NCBI RefSeq assembly: GCF_003667565.1
Contig: NZ_RCUX01000001.1
Coordinates: forward strand, 310,001-374,000
From: Mycetocola tolaasinivorans
GTDB taxonomy: Bacteria; Actinomycetota; Actinomycetes; Actinomycetales; Microbacteriaceae
Reading direction: 5' to 3'
Length of the DNA: 64,000 nt
Part shown: positions 27,490 through 34,629 of the stretch, piece after piece
Layout: every line of letters starts with the position of its first letter
Numbering within the stretch: the stretch's first letter is position 1
Notes under the pieces: generated by a model
Databases searched by the model: none
The model's input: the letters and a program-made list of their open reading frames with translations, nothing else
What the model was told of the DNA's origin: nothing
Made by a program: the position numbers and the translations under genes

Positions 27490-28665
27490 ATGCGGATCGT
27501 GATCGCGACGGATAAGTTTAAGCACTCGCTCGACGCCCCGGCGGTAGGGACGCACCTGGCCCGGGGCCTTCGTGCGGCCGCGCACGCCGGCGGGGCCGAG
27601 GCGCCGGAGATCGATCTGGTGCCGCTCGCGGACGGCGGTGAGGGCACGCTTCGCGCCGCCCTGGACGCCGGCGCCCGTGCCGTCCCGGTGCGGGTCACGG
27701 GGCCGAACGGGGTGCCGGTTGACACGGCGTTTGCCCTGCTTTCCGATACGGATGGCCGGGAGACCGCGCTGATTGAGCTGGCCACCGCCTCGGGCCTCGA
27801 TCTCGTTCCGCCCGCGGAGCGTGATGCCGGGCGCGCATCGAGCGTGGGCACCGGTGAGCTCATCCGCGCGGCGCTCGATCACGGCGCCTCCCGGGTCATT
27901 CTCGCGGTGGGCGGGAGCGCAAACTCCGATGGCGGAGCAGGGTTGCTGAGCGCCCTGGGCGTTCTCCAGCTCGATGCCGAGGGTTCACCGATCCCACCGG
28001 GCGGTCTGGGCCTGGAATCACTGGCATCGGTCGATCTCACCGGCGTCGATCCGCGCGTTTTCACCACCGAGTTTGTGCTGGCCTCGGACGTGGACAACCC
28101 GCTGTGTGGGCCGCGCGGAGCCGCCCACGTGTTCGGGGAACAGAAGGGGGCCGACGCCGAGCTGCGCGACCGCCTGGACGCGGCGCTCGCACGCTGGGCG
28201 CGCGTGCTCGCCGATACTTCGGGCACAGGGGCCGATTCGATCCGCGCGGCCGCGGACGCACCGGGTGCCGGTGCGGCCGGGGGAGTCGGGTTTGCGGCGC
28301 TCGGAATCCTGCGTGCCGAACGGCGCCCGGGCATCGAGGTGGTGCGCGAGCTCACCGGGGTGGACGCGCTCATTCGCGCCGCCGACCTCGTGATTACCGG
28401 AGAGGGCAGCCTCGACGCCCAGAGCCTCGGCGGAAAGGTGCCAGTCGGTGTGGCCGAGGTCGCGCACGCGCACGACGTTCCGGTGATCGCGGTGTGCGGG
28501 CGTTCCCTGCTGACCGCGGCGCAGGCGCGGGATGCCCACCTCGGGGCGGTCTATCCGCTTACCTCGATCGAACCCGATCCCGCCCGCAGCATGGCCGAGG
28601 CCGGTCCGCTCCTCGAGCGTCTCGCCGCGGACATCTGGGACGCTTACGGCCCCGCGCGGGCATAA
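27490..28665 (+). CDS. glycerate kinase (GlxK/GarK family)
   Basis: Phosphorylates glycerate with ATP to 2- or 3-phosphoglycerate, 391 aa. Family marks: IATDKFKHSL at the N-terminus, LADGGEGTL, AVGGSANSDGGAGLL, LASDVDNPLCGP.GAA and ITGEGSLDAQSLGGK. Starts at ATG 27490, 14 bases after the CitE-like gene, without a good Shine-Dalgarno, so coupling to the upstream gene is likely. It closes the island by feeding a three-carbon acid into glycolysis. Confidence 0.93.
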   Translation: MRIVIATDKFKHSLDAPAVGTHLARGLRAAAHAGGAEAPEIDLVPLADGGEGTLRAALDAGARAVPVRVTGPNGVPVDTAFALLSDTDGRETALIELATASGLDLVPPAERDAGRASSVGTGELIRAALDHGASRVILAVGGSANSDGGAGLLSALGVLQLDAEGSPIPPGGLGLESLASVDLTGVDPRVFTTEFVLASDVDNPLCGPRGAAHVFGEQKGADAELRDRLDAALARWARVLADTSGTGADSIRAAADAPGAGAAGGVGFAALGILRAERRPGIEVVRELTGVDALIRAADLVITGEGSLDAQSLGGKVPVGVAEVAHAHDVPVIAVCGRSLLTAAQARDAHLGAVYPLTSIEPDPARSMAEAGPLLERLAADIWDAYGPARA

Positions 28666-28695
28666 AAATCCCGCCGGGCACGGGGCCCGGCGGGA
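28664..28695 (-). terminator. terminator of the small membrane-protein gene
   Basis: Stem TCCCGCCGGG (28669-28678) and CCCGGCGGGA (28686-28695). On the minus strand it is followed by TTTTT (28664-28668). It overlaps the end of glycerate kinase and may serve both convergent genes. Confidence 0.75.
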
Positions 28696-28713
28696 GGAAA
28701 ATCGGGGAGCTGG

Positions 28714-29070
28714 CTAGCGAACCACAACCGCCACGATGATGTTGACCACCGTGAGCCCGGCGATGGCCGGGATGACCCAGCCCGCCAGCGGATCCTTCTT
28801 CTTGTTGATCAGGGCGATCACGAGGATGGCCACCAGGATCAGCAGCTTGATGCCAACCTTCATGTGGTCAACCGCGATCGCGGAGTTCATTTCGGCGATG
28901 GCGACGAGGCCCAGGCCACTCACCAGCTGCAGCCAGGAACCGTGCAGAATGCCGGGAACCAGGCGGGCCGTGCCGGTCTTGATGGCCTTGATCTGGGTCA
29001 TTGCGCCACCCAGAATGGCGGCCAAACCGACGAAGTGAAGGATGAGCAGAACGTTTCTCAGGATCTCCAT
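28714..29070 (-). CDS. small four-helix membrane protein, unknown function
   Basis: 118 aa with four predicted membrane segments: residues ~5-27 (LLILHFVGLAAILGGAM), ~43-65, ~70-87 and ~97-117, separated by short charged loops such as NKKKDPLAG. I do not recognise the family. It is divergent from a TetR regulator 71 bases away with a palindrome in between, so it is probably a TetR-controlled gene, possibly in efflux or envelope stress. It has its own terminator. Confidence 0.75.
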   Translation of the reverse strand: MEILRNVLLILHFVGLAAILGGAMTQIKAIKTGTARLVPGILHGSWLQLVSGLGLVAIAEMNSAIAVDHMKVGIKLLILVAILVIALINKKKDPLAGWVIPAIAGLTVVNIIVAVVVR

Positions 29071-29083
29071 GGTTAAAACCCTA

Positions 29084-29100
29084 TCCGACAGAATGTCGGA
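29084..29100. promoter_or_regulatory. 17-bp palindrome, probable TetR operator
   Basis: Perfect inverted repeat TCCGACA (29084-29090), spacer GAA, TGTCGGA (29094-29100), centred in the 71-base gap between the divergent membrane-protein and TetR genes. Position and size fit a TetR-family operator controlling both genes. Confidence 0.7.
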
Positions 29101-29141
29101 ATCATTACACCTTTTGGACGAACGTGGGAGATACTTGAGTC

Positions 29142-29774
29142 ATGCCACGTATCACCGCTCCCACCGTTGCTGAGCACCGCTCGCGTCGTCGGGATGAGCT
29201 GATCCAGGCCGCCACCGAGGAGCTTCTCGAATCCGGCGTTGACGCGGTCACGCTCGCCCGGGTTGGAAAGCGTATCGGTCTGGCACGCTCCAGCGTGTAC
29301 GAGTACTTCAACTCCGCCACCGATCTGCTCGCCGAAATCGCCCTCGGGTCCTTCGCCGAATGGACCGGGGAAATCGAGCGAGCCCTCGCCGGTTCCGCCA
29401 CCGCGTCCGAGCGTCTGGACGGCTATATCTTCACCAGCCTGCGCCTCGTGGCCGAGGGTAAGCACGATGTGGCCGACGCACTTGGCGGCACCCGCCTGCC
29501 GGACTACCACCGCCGCGAGGTCATCGAGCTGCACGTGGCCCTGATGTCGCCGCTGCGCGATGCGGTAGACCAGATGGGCGTCGAAAACCCCAGCCTCATG
29601 GTCGAGCTCATTCAGGGGCTCGTTGAGGCCGGATCACGTCGTATCGCCCGCGGTGATGACTACGTGCGCGTTGCCCGCGCCACGATCTCGCTGGTGCACT
29701 CAGGTCTCACCCCGGCAACCCCCGCGGACCCCTCGGTACCCTCCGACGCGTCCTCACTGACCGGCACGCACTAG
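29142..29774 (+). CDS. TetR-family transcriptional regulator
   Basis: 210 aa. N-terminal helix-turn-helix at residues ~24-60: VTLARVGKRIGLARSSVYEYF. The C-terminal domain is all-helical with a C-terminal tail rich in Pro/Ser/Asp. ATG 29142. It likely binds the palindrome just upstream and represses itself and the divergent small membrane protein. Inducer unknown. Confidence 0.88.
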   Translation: MPRITAPTVAEHRSRRRDELIQAATEELLESGVDAVTLARVGKRIGLARSSVYEYFNSATDLLAEIALGSFAEWTGEIERALAGSATASERLDGYIFTSLRLVAEGKHDVADALGGTRLPDYHRREVIELHVALMSPLRDAVDQMGVENPSLMVELIQGLVEAGSRRIARGDDYVRVARATISLVHSGLTPATPADPSVPSDASSLTGTH

Positions 29775-29841
29775 CACCCGCACGCACGAGCCCTCGCACA
29801 TACCGGTCCACGCCGGTACGCGGTCTACCGCTATGCTCGCG

Positions 29842-30222
29842 CTACTCGCGCTCGAAGCCCCGCAGGTCGTCCAGCGCGCGACGCTCGCGCTTGGTTGGGC
29901 GCCCGGCACCACGATCGCGCAGAATAGGTGCGGCGGTTTCGAGCTTTGAGGGCCGCGGGGGAGTGTTGTCCTTCGCGGCGAGTGCCGCGGCCGGTGCGCC
30001 CACACGCTTGGTGATCAGGCCGGTGACCTCGAGGATCGAATCGAAGCCGGCGATGCGCACCCGCACCTCATCGCCGAGCTTGACCTGGGTGGACGCCTTG
30101 ACCGTGTCTCCGTTGACGCGCACGTGTCCGGCACGGCACGCGGTGGTGGCCTGGGAGCGCGTCTTATAGCGGCGTACGGCCCAGAGCCAGCTGTCGAGGC
30201 GCACGGACCCTTCGGTATTCAT
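29842..30222 (-). CDS. S4-domain RNA-binding protein (Hsp15/HslR-like)
   Basis: 126 aa. The S4 domain occupies the first ~70 residues: VRLDSWLWAVRRYKTRSQAT, CRAGHVRVNG and KLGDEVRV, the signature of Hsp15, which binds stalled 50S subunits carrying nascent chains. The C-terminal half is basic and ends GRPTKRERRALDDLRGFE, as in actinobacterial homologs. Located near the cold-shock gene, which fits a stress or translation role. Function inferred from the family only. Confidence 0.85.
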   Translation of the reverse strand: MNTEGSVRLDSWLWAVRRYKTRSQATTACRAGHVRVNGDTVKASTQVKLGDEVRVRIAGFDSILEVTGLITKRVGAPAAALAAKDNTPPRPSKLETAAPILRDRGAGRPTKRERRALDDLRGFERE

Positions 30223-30261
30223 GAGATCAGCCTATCGCCGCGGGGGAGTGAACGCTTAAAG

Positions 30262-30299
30262 CGGTATCCCCGCCATCCGAGTGGATGACGGGGATACCG
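30262..30299 (-). terminator. terminator of the cold-shock gene
   Basis: Stem CGGTATCCCCGCCATCC (30262-30278) and GGATGACGGGGATACCG (30283-30299), one mismatch in 17, tetraloop GAGT. On the minus strand it is followed by CTTTAAGCG, a short T-run. Confidence 0.7.
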
Positions 30300-30311
30300 G
30301 GGTGCGCGGAA

Positions 30312-30515
30312 TTAGACGCCGCGGATGTTCTCGGCCTGCAGACCCTTGGGTCCTGCAACGGTCTCGAACTCAACACGCTGGTTCTCGTCGAGCGAGCGGA
30401 AGCCGCTCGATGCGATTGCCGAGTAGTGCGCGAAGACATCAGCCGAACCGTCGTCGGGGGTGATGAAGCCGAAGCCCTTTTCAGCGTTGAACCACTTCAC
30501 GGTTCCAGTTGCCAT
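30312..30515 (-). CDS. cspA: cold-shock protein (CspA family)
   Basis: 67-aa single cold-shock domain that binds RNA/ssDNA. RNP1 KGFGFI and RNP2 VFAHY are present, and the start [17 protein letters not shown] is canonical. The RBS lies in the purine-rich AAAGAAAAGAGA before ATG. Upstream on the same strand is a long gene-free stretch with alternative hairpins, as expected for a temperature-responsive leader. One copy only in the window. Confidence 0.95.
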   Translation of the reverse strand: MATGTVKWFNAEKGFGFITPDDGSADVFAHYSAIASSGFRSLDENQRVEFETVAGPKGLQAENIRGV

Positions 30516-30627
30516 GATTATCTCTTTTCTTTAGGTGACCCGGTACGAGTTTCGAACCGGTTCGTCGCGGTGTTCTGTGCTAGCTCCTGAAGAAAAGCGA
30601 TCATGCCTTGCGAAGAAGACGTGACTG

Positions 30628-30710
30628 CCCCAAAACCTGTGCAATACAACAACGGTGCGACAACGTTCACCGAGGATCCTGACAGGTTTTGGCCGAAACC
30701 AAAACCCCTC
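30628..30710 (-). promoter_or_regulatory. csp mRNA leader with mutually exclusive hairpins
   Basis: In the csp transcript (minus strand) GGTTTTGG (30706-30699) can pair with CCAAAACC (30692-30685), 8 bp with a 6-base loop. The same CCAAAACC, extended to CCAAAACCTGT (30692-30682), can instead pair with ACAGGTTTTGG (30640-30630), 11 bp. The two folds cannot coexist. They lie 115-190 bases before the csp start codon, the position of cold-shock thermosensor leaders. Confidence 0.55.
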
Positions 30711-31174
30711 TGGCCCCGTATGAACGAGTATGAAGGCGCGACCGTAAAACGGCCGACGCGGGGGACGGAAGCTTCCAACACGATGGATTCACGCAGCGAG
30801 GTGCTCAGCGCGACATGATCGCGGAGGGGCACACCAGAAACGCTACGAACGCGATCGACATCGGCACAACTGACTGCGACACCCTGCTGTGGGGTGGGCC
30901 CAGACGGCCATGAACGCGCGGCCACCGTGGCCGGGTCCTTCGAGGTAGTGCGTGACATCTAATTTCCGAGGCCCTCCCTCTGTGCTGACCGGGAGAGGCC
31001 CTGTGTTGGTGCGGAGTGTGTCTGCGGTGGACTTCCCCCTCGATGCACATCGAGGTGAACCGCACGGCACACTGAGCTTGCTCGTTCACACTAGCGCAGA
31101 ACTGTGTTGAACACACCGGTTTTGCCAAAAATCCGCGGGTCGCGCGGCGAATTTCGCCAATCCTGTCCCGCATG

Positions 31175-31203
31175 TTGGGGGTGGCGGGCGTCGTTTTTAT
31201 AGC
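31175..31203 (+). promoter_or_regulatory. candidate promoter for garA-ftsR
   Basis: TTGGGG (31175-31180), 17-base spacer, TATAGC (31198-31203), about 100 bases before the FHA-protein start. The -10 is good and the -35 weak. Confidence 0.35.
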
Positions 31204-31308
31204 TCCTGTTAGAAAAACAGTCGAAGAAAACGACGGGATGCGGCATGTCCGGCGGATGGGCTCCCGCGGGCCGACGCGATCCGATAGGCTGGACGAAGGA
31301 GGTACACG

Positions 31309-31818
31309 GTGTCAATTTACGAAGACAAAAACCCGCACACGCAGTCGTTTGTGCGCCGGCCCGCAAGCGGTGACGCAGGGGAGCCCGCGGTAGACGCAAC
31401 GGCCGCTTACAGTCAGGACCTGGGCACCGTTGTTGCCCCGATCGACCGCGAGATTTCCGAGGCAGAGCAGGCCGCTATCGGTGCGCTTCCCCCGGGCTCT
31501 GCGCTGCTGATCGTGCGTCGCGGCCCCAACACGGGTGCGCGTTTCCTGCTCGATTCCGACGTCTCCACCGTGGGTCGACACCCCAACGCCAGCATCTTCC
31601 TTGACGATGTCACCGTGTCGCGTAAGCACGCCGAGTTCCGCCGCACCGCCGCGGGGGGCTTCGAGCTGCACGACCTGAAGTCGCTGAATGGCACCTATCA
31701 CGCCGGTGAGCGCGTCGAGAGTGTTGAGCTCTACGACGGTGCCGAGGTTCAGGTGGGCAAGTTCCGTCTCACCTTCTACCCGTCGCGTCACGATGTTCGT
31801 CTCCCGGGTGACGCGTAA
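31309..31818 (+). CDS. garA: FHA-domain regulator, GarA/OdhI-like
   Basis: 169-aa FHA protein. In mycobacteria and corynebacteria GarA/OdhI, unphosphorylated, binds and inhibits 2-oxoglutarate dehydrogenase; kinase phosphorylation of an N-terminal Thr relieves this. FHA core: VGRHP (Gly89, Arg90), VTVSRKHAEF (Ser104, Arg105, His107), SLNGTY (Asn127). The usual N-terminal phospho-motif ETTSVFRADF is not present; the aligned stretch reads DATAAYSQDL with only Thr31. GTG 31309 has AAGGAGG at 6 bases. ftsR-like MerR follows 3 bases after the stop, as in mycobacteria. Confidence 0.88.
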   Translation: MSIYEDKNPHTQSFVRRPASGDAGEPAVDATAAYSQDLGTVVAPIDREISEAEQAAIGALPPGSALLIVRRGPNTGARFLLDSDVSTVGRHPNASIFLDDVTVSRKHAEFRRTAAGGFELHDLKSLNGTYHAGERVESVELYDGAEVQVGKFRLTFYPSRHDVRLPGDA

Positions 31819-31821
31819 GTC

Positions 31822-32583
31822 GTGTCGGCTCACGCTGCACACTCCTACCCCGAAGGTTCAGAAAACTTAGGTACCGACGGGATCGGCGCTCGCGGGCGAA
31901 CCGCGCCGGGCGCTGGTTCCTCGGCGCGCGCCGCAACCCTCCTGAGCATCGGTCAGGTACTCGCGCGGCTATCCGGTGACTTTCCGGATCTCAGTAATTC
32001 GAAGCTGCGCTTCCTGGAGGAGCAGGGGCTGGTCTCTCCGGAGCGCACCCGATCCGGGTATCGGAAGTTTTCGCCCGCGGATGTCGAGCGTCTTCGGCTG
32101 ATCCTGTCGCTGCAGCGCGATCACTACCTTCCGCTCAAGGTGATTCGTGGATACCTCCGCGATATGGATAACGGCATCACCCCGATGCTGCCCGGCGGGG
32201 CGGGTTCGATCCTGCAGGGGTCGCGTCGGCTCACCCGTGAGGAGCTCCTGCGCAGTACCGGCGCATCGCCGGCGCTGTTGACCGAGGCCGTGAGTGCGGG
32301 CCTCATCCCCGCCGGCGAAGGCTATCCGGACGGTGCCGCGACCATGCTGACCACGCTCATGCAGCTGCATCAGCGCGGAATTGAGCCGCGGCACCTGCGC
32401 GGTTTCCACGCCCAGATCGAGCGCGAGGTGGGTCTGATCGAGCGCGCCGTGTCCTCTTTGGCCGCGCGTCCGGACACGGCGAGCAGGGCCCAGGCGGCCG
32501 AACAGGCGGGCGAAATCGCCGAGGGATTTGATCGGGTGCGCGCGGTTCTGCTGCGCGCCGCCCTGGACCGGCTCCAGCCCTAG
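31822..32583 (+). CDS. ftsR: MerR-family regulator, FtsR-like (Rv1828 type)
   Basis: 253 aa. The MerR helix-turn-helix is at residues ~42-105: SIGQVLARLSGDFPDLSNSKLRFLEEQGLVSPERT.SGYR (given in shortened form: key residues K-L-R-F-L-E and S-G-Y-R-K-F). The C-terminal dimer/effector part has LTREELLRSTGA. By sequence and place after garA it matches the corynebacterial FtsR that activates ftsZ. GTG 31822 is 3 bases after garA stop, with no strong RBS of its own, so coupling is likely. The Rv1829-type gene found next in mycobacteria is absent. Confidence 0.82.
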   Translation: MSAHAAHSYPEGSENLGTDGIGARGRTAPGAGSSARAATLLSIGQVLARLSGDFPDLSNSKLRFLEEQGLVSPERTRSGYRKFSPADVERLRLILSLQRDHYLPLKVIRGYLRDMDNGITPMLPGGAGSILQGSRRLTREELLRSTGASPALLTEAVSAGLIPAGEGYPDGAATMLTTLMQLHQRGIEPRHLRGFHAQIEREVGLIERAVSSLAARPDTASRAQAAEQAGEIAEGFDRVRAVLLRAALDRLQP

Positions 32584-32817
32584 CCGCACGTCGGCCGTAC
32601 TGATCAGCCCTTTTCGTAGCGCGGCTCCGGCGTTAGACTGGTCCCGAGTATGGCGATCCGGTACCCTCGGGCTGTCAAAATAATTACGGAACGATCACGG
32701 ATTAGCCGATTGTCTCCGACACGCCGCACCTTAACGGGGGGCCTAAGCCGAGTTGGCCGCGCCTGCCGGTAGCGTGGGTTATGTCACCCGCCAACGTCAG
32801 CAGAAGGGAGCGGGCAC

Positions 32818-33366
32818 ATGAACGAACCGGGTTCGGGCACTGGCCCGCGCTACGACCTTGACCCGCTGTTTACCGATGGTCTTCCGGAGCTCGACGCGAA
32901 CGCCGGTTACCGTGGAACGGTCGCCGCACGCGCGGCCGGGATCACCTATCGTCAGCTTGACTACTGGGCCCGCACGGCACTGGTAGAGCCCACCGTGCGC
33001 GGCGCTGCCGGTTCCGGTACCCAGCGCCTCTATGGCTTCCGTGACATCCTGGTTTTGAAGCTCGTGAAGCGTCTGCTCGACACGGGTATTTCGCTGCAGC
33101 AGATCCGCACCGCCGTCGAGCAGCTGCGCGAGGCCGGTGTTCACGACCTGGCCCAGACCACCCTGATGAGCGACGGTGCCTCGGTGTACCTCTGCACCTC
33201 GAACGACGAGGTTATTGACCTCGTGAGCCGCGGCCAGGGCGTGTTTGGCATCGCGGTGGGCAAGGTTCTGCGCGAGGTGGAGTCCACCCTGGTGGAGTTC
33301 GACCGCCAGGAGCACGAGCCCTCGGATGAACTCGCGCTGCGTCGCCGCAAGCGTTCGGTGTCCTAG
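32818..33366 (+). CDS. MerR-family regulator (Rv1830-like)
   Basis: 182 aa. MerR-type domain: GYRGTVAARAAGITYRQLDYW (trimmed; key residues A-G-I-T-Y-R-Q-L-D-Y-W), then GSGTQRLYGFRDILVLKLVKRL. The C-terminal half has SLQQIRTAVEQLRE and ends in a basic tail RRRKRS. RBS AGAAGGGAG precedes ATG 32818. The third member of the garA-MerR-MerR arrangement seen in mycobacteria; target genes unknown. A clear terminator follows. Confidence 0.85.
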   Translation: MNEPGSGTGPRYDLDPLFTDGLPELDANAGYRGTVAARAAGITYRQLDYWARTALVEPTVRGAAGSGTQRLYGFRDILVLKLVKRLLDTGISLQQIRTAVEQLREAGVHDLAQTTLMSDGASVYLCTSNDEVIDLVSRGQGVFGIAVGKVLREVESTLVEFDRQEHEPSDELALRRRKRSVS

Positions 33367-33407
33367 GCTCGTCGAACCACCTCAAGCCGGCGATTCCCGC
33401 CGCTCCG

Positions 33408-33440
33408 TATCGCCCACCCCGTGTGGGCGATATTTGTTTG
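33408..33440 (+). terminator. terminator after the second MerR gene
   Basis: Perfect 10-bp stem TATCGCCCAC (33408-33417) and GTGGGCGATA (33423-33432), then TTTGTTTG. The rest of the gap to 33640 holds no recognisable gene. Confidence 0.8.
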
Positions 33441-33640
33441 TCAGCGGGCGAGCGGACGGTCTTTCTCGGGTGGTTTGTGGCCCGAGGTATCGGCGTGTCG
33501 TGGGCCGCGACAGCGATGCACGTTTTTGCGAAAATGAGCCTAAATCGCGTGCCAGCGCCCCCGAAAGGGGGATTCCGTGAGTTTTCTGGCTGCGGGGGCT
33601 TCCCGGCGTGTCGCGGTGGAAGCCGGGTGCCCGGACGCAG

Positions 33641-33685
33641 AAAAACAGATCGCGGGTCCGGGCCAGATGGCCCGGACCCGCGATC
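33641..33685 (-). terminator. terminator of the ParA gene
   Basis: Perfect 17-bp stem GATCGCGGGTCCGGGCC (33648-33664) and GGCCCGGACCCGCGATC (33669-33685), loop AGAT. On the minus strand it is followed by TGTTTTT. Starts 14 bases past the ParA stop. Confidence 0.85.
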
Positions 33686-33698
33686 GAGTGAGGGTGGT

Positions 33699-34565
33699 TT
33701 AGTCGGCCTGAATGGCCGCGGCGCGGCTGTTCGAGGGCTGCGCCGGGTCGGCGTATTCGCCCACGCGGCCGGTGCGCAGCACGCGCTCCAGCAGCTGATC
33801 GAAGTGCTTTGCCATCTCCTGGGCGGAGTCGCCGGGCCAGATGTGGAGCGGTTTCGCAGCACCCTGGGCCTGCTGCAGCGAGGTGCGCTCGGGCAGCTGC
33901 GGGCTGAGCACCAGCGGGCCGAACATGTCGCGCAGCTCCTTGATGCGGAACTGGTGCTCCATCGACTGCGAACGCACGCGGTTGACGATGATGCCGAGCG
34001 GCTGCAGGCGCGGGCTCAGACCGCGACGGATCTCCTCGATCGCGCGCAGCGCGCGGTCGGCCGCGGCCACGGAGAACAGCCCGGGCTCGGTCACCACGCA
34101 GACGCGGTCACTCGCGGCCCAGGCCGTGCGGGTGAGCGCGTTCAGCGAGGGGGCGCAGTCGATGATCACGAGGTCGTAGTCATCCTCGACGTAGGCCAGG
34201 GCCTCCTCAAGCTTCCAGATGTCTCGGATCGAGGGGTGGGGGCCGTCGAAGTTGATGGCAGACGGGCTGCCGATCAACACGTCAAGGGTTCCGGGGTGGG
34301 TTTTTGTCCAACCTGAGGGCGCGATCGCCTGGCGAACGGTCTTCTCTTTGGGGGACGCCAAAACATCCGCTACATTGAGTCGACCGGCCACCGCGATGTC
34401 CATCCCCGTTGAGACGTCGGACTGGGGGTCGAGATCAACCACCAGTGTCCGGACGCCCTTAGCGAAGGCGGCGGAGGCGAGGCCGAGACTAACCGTAGTT
34501 TTCCCGACGCCGCCCTTGAGGCTAGAAACGCTAAGTACATGCACGAAAATAGATATTACCTTCAC
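33699..34565 (-). CDS. ParA/Soj-family ATPase (orphan)
   Basis: About 288 aa. Deviant Walker A SLKGGVGKTTVSLGLA, switch I LVVDLDPQSDVSTG, Walker B VIIDCAPS and IIVNRVR define the ParA superfamily used to position chromosomes, plasmids or protein complexes. No parB, parS repeat or cargo gene is adjacent. Two in-frame GTG starts are possible: 34565, or 34544 (MHVLSVSSLKGG), which would begin 5 bases after a good -10 and could be leaderless. Divergent from pyruvate carboxylase, with only 64 bases between. Confidence 0.85.
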   Translation of the reverse strand: MKVISIFVHVLSVSSLKGGVGKTTVSLGLASAAFAKGVRTLVVDLDPQSDVSTGMDIAVAGRLNVADVLASPKEKTVRQAIAPSGWTKTHPGTLDVLIGSPSAINFDGPHPSIRDIWKLEEALAYVEDDYDLVIIDCAPSLNALTRTAWAASDRVCVVTEPGLFSVAAADRALRAIEEIRRGLSPRLQPLGIIVNRVRSQSMEHQFRIKELRDMFGPLVLSPQLPERTSLQQAQGAAKPLHIWPGDSAQEMAKHFDQLLERVLRTGRVGEYADPAQPSNSRAAAIQAD

Positions 34566-34576
34566 TAAGCTGTCAA
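34550..34576 (-). promoter_or_regulatory. candidate ParA promoter, possibly leaderless
   Basis: On the minus strand TTGACA (34576-34571) is followed after 15 bases by TATCTA (34555-34550), then TTTTC and GTG at 34544. Perfect -35, short spacer. A start at or near that GTG would give a leaderless mRNA. Confidence 0.45.
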
Positions 34577-34629
34577 CACCTAAGACTCGCCTGAAAGATC
34601 AGGTAGGCCCCGCTGCCAGAAAGGGTTAC

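Larger units (their letters stand above)
30516..31308. other. 793-base gene-free region holding csp leader and garA promoter
   Basis: No frame here is convincing as a protein. A 146-codon minus-strand frame (30518-30958) ends two bases before the csp start, but its Ser/Val/Arg-rich composition is not protein-like, and it covers the structured leader. Other structure: dyad CCTCGATG (31038-31045) / CATCGAGG (31048-31055), and a small dyad CTGTT/AACAG at 31206-31220. The region is somewhat lower in G+C than the genes on either side. Confidence 0.5.

Noticed and set aside
30518-30958. 146-codon minus-strand frame ending two bases before the cold-shock gene
   Set aside because: Tempting as an upstream gene, but it covers the structured leader, has Ser/Val/Arg-rich random-like composition, and matches no family I know.
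30516-31308. Possible tRNA or known ncRNA in the large gap
   Set aside because: No cloverleaf with a TTCGAAT-type T-loop and CCA-side stem could be folded by eye; only the csp leader stems and small dyads were found.
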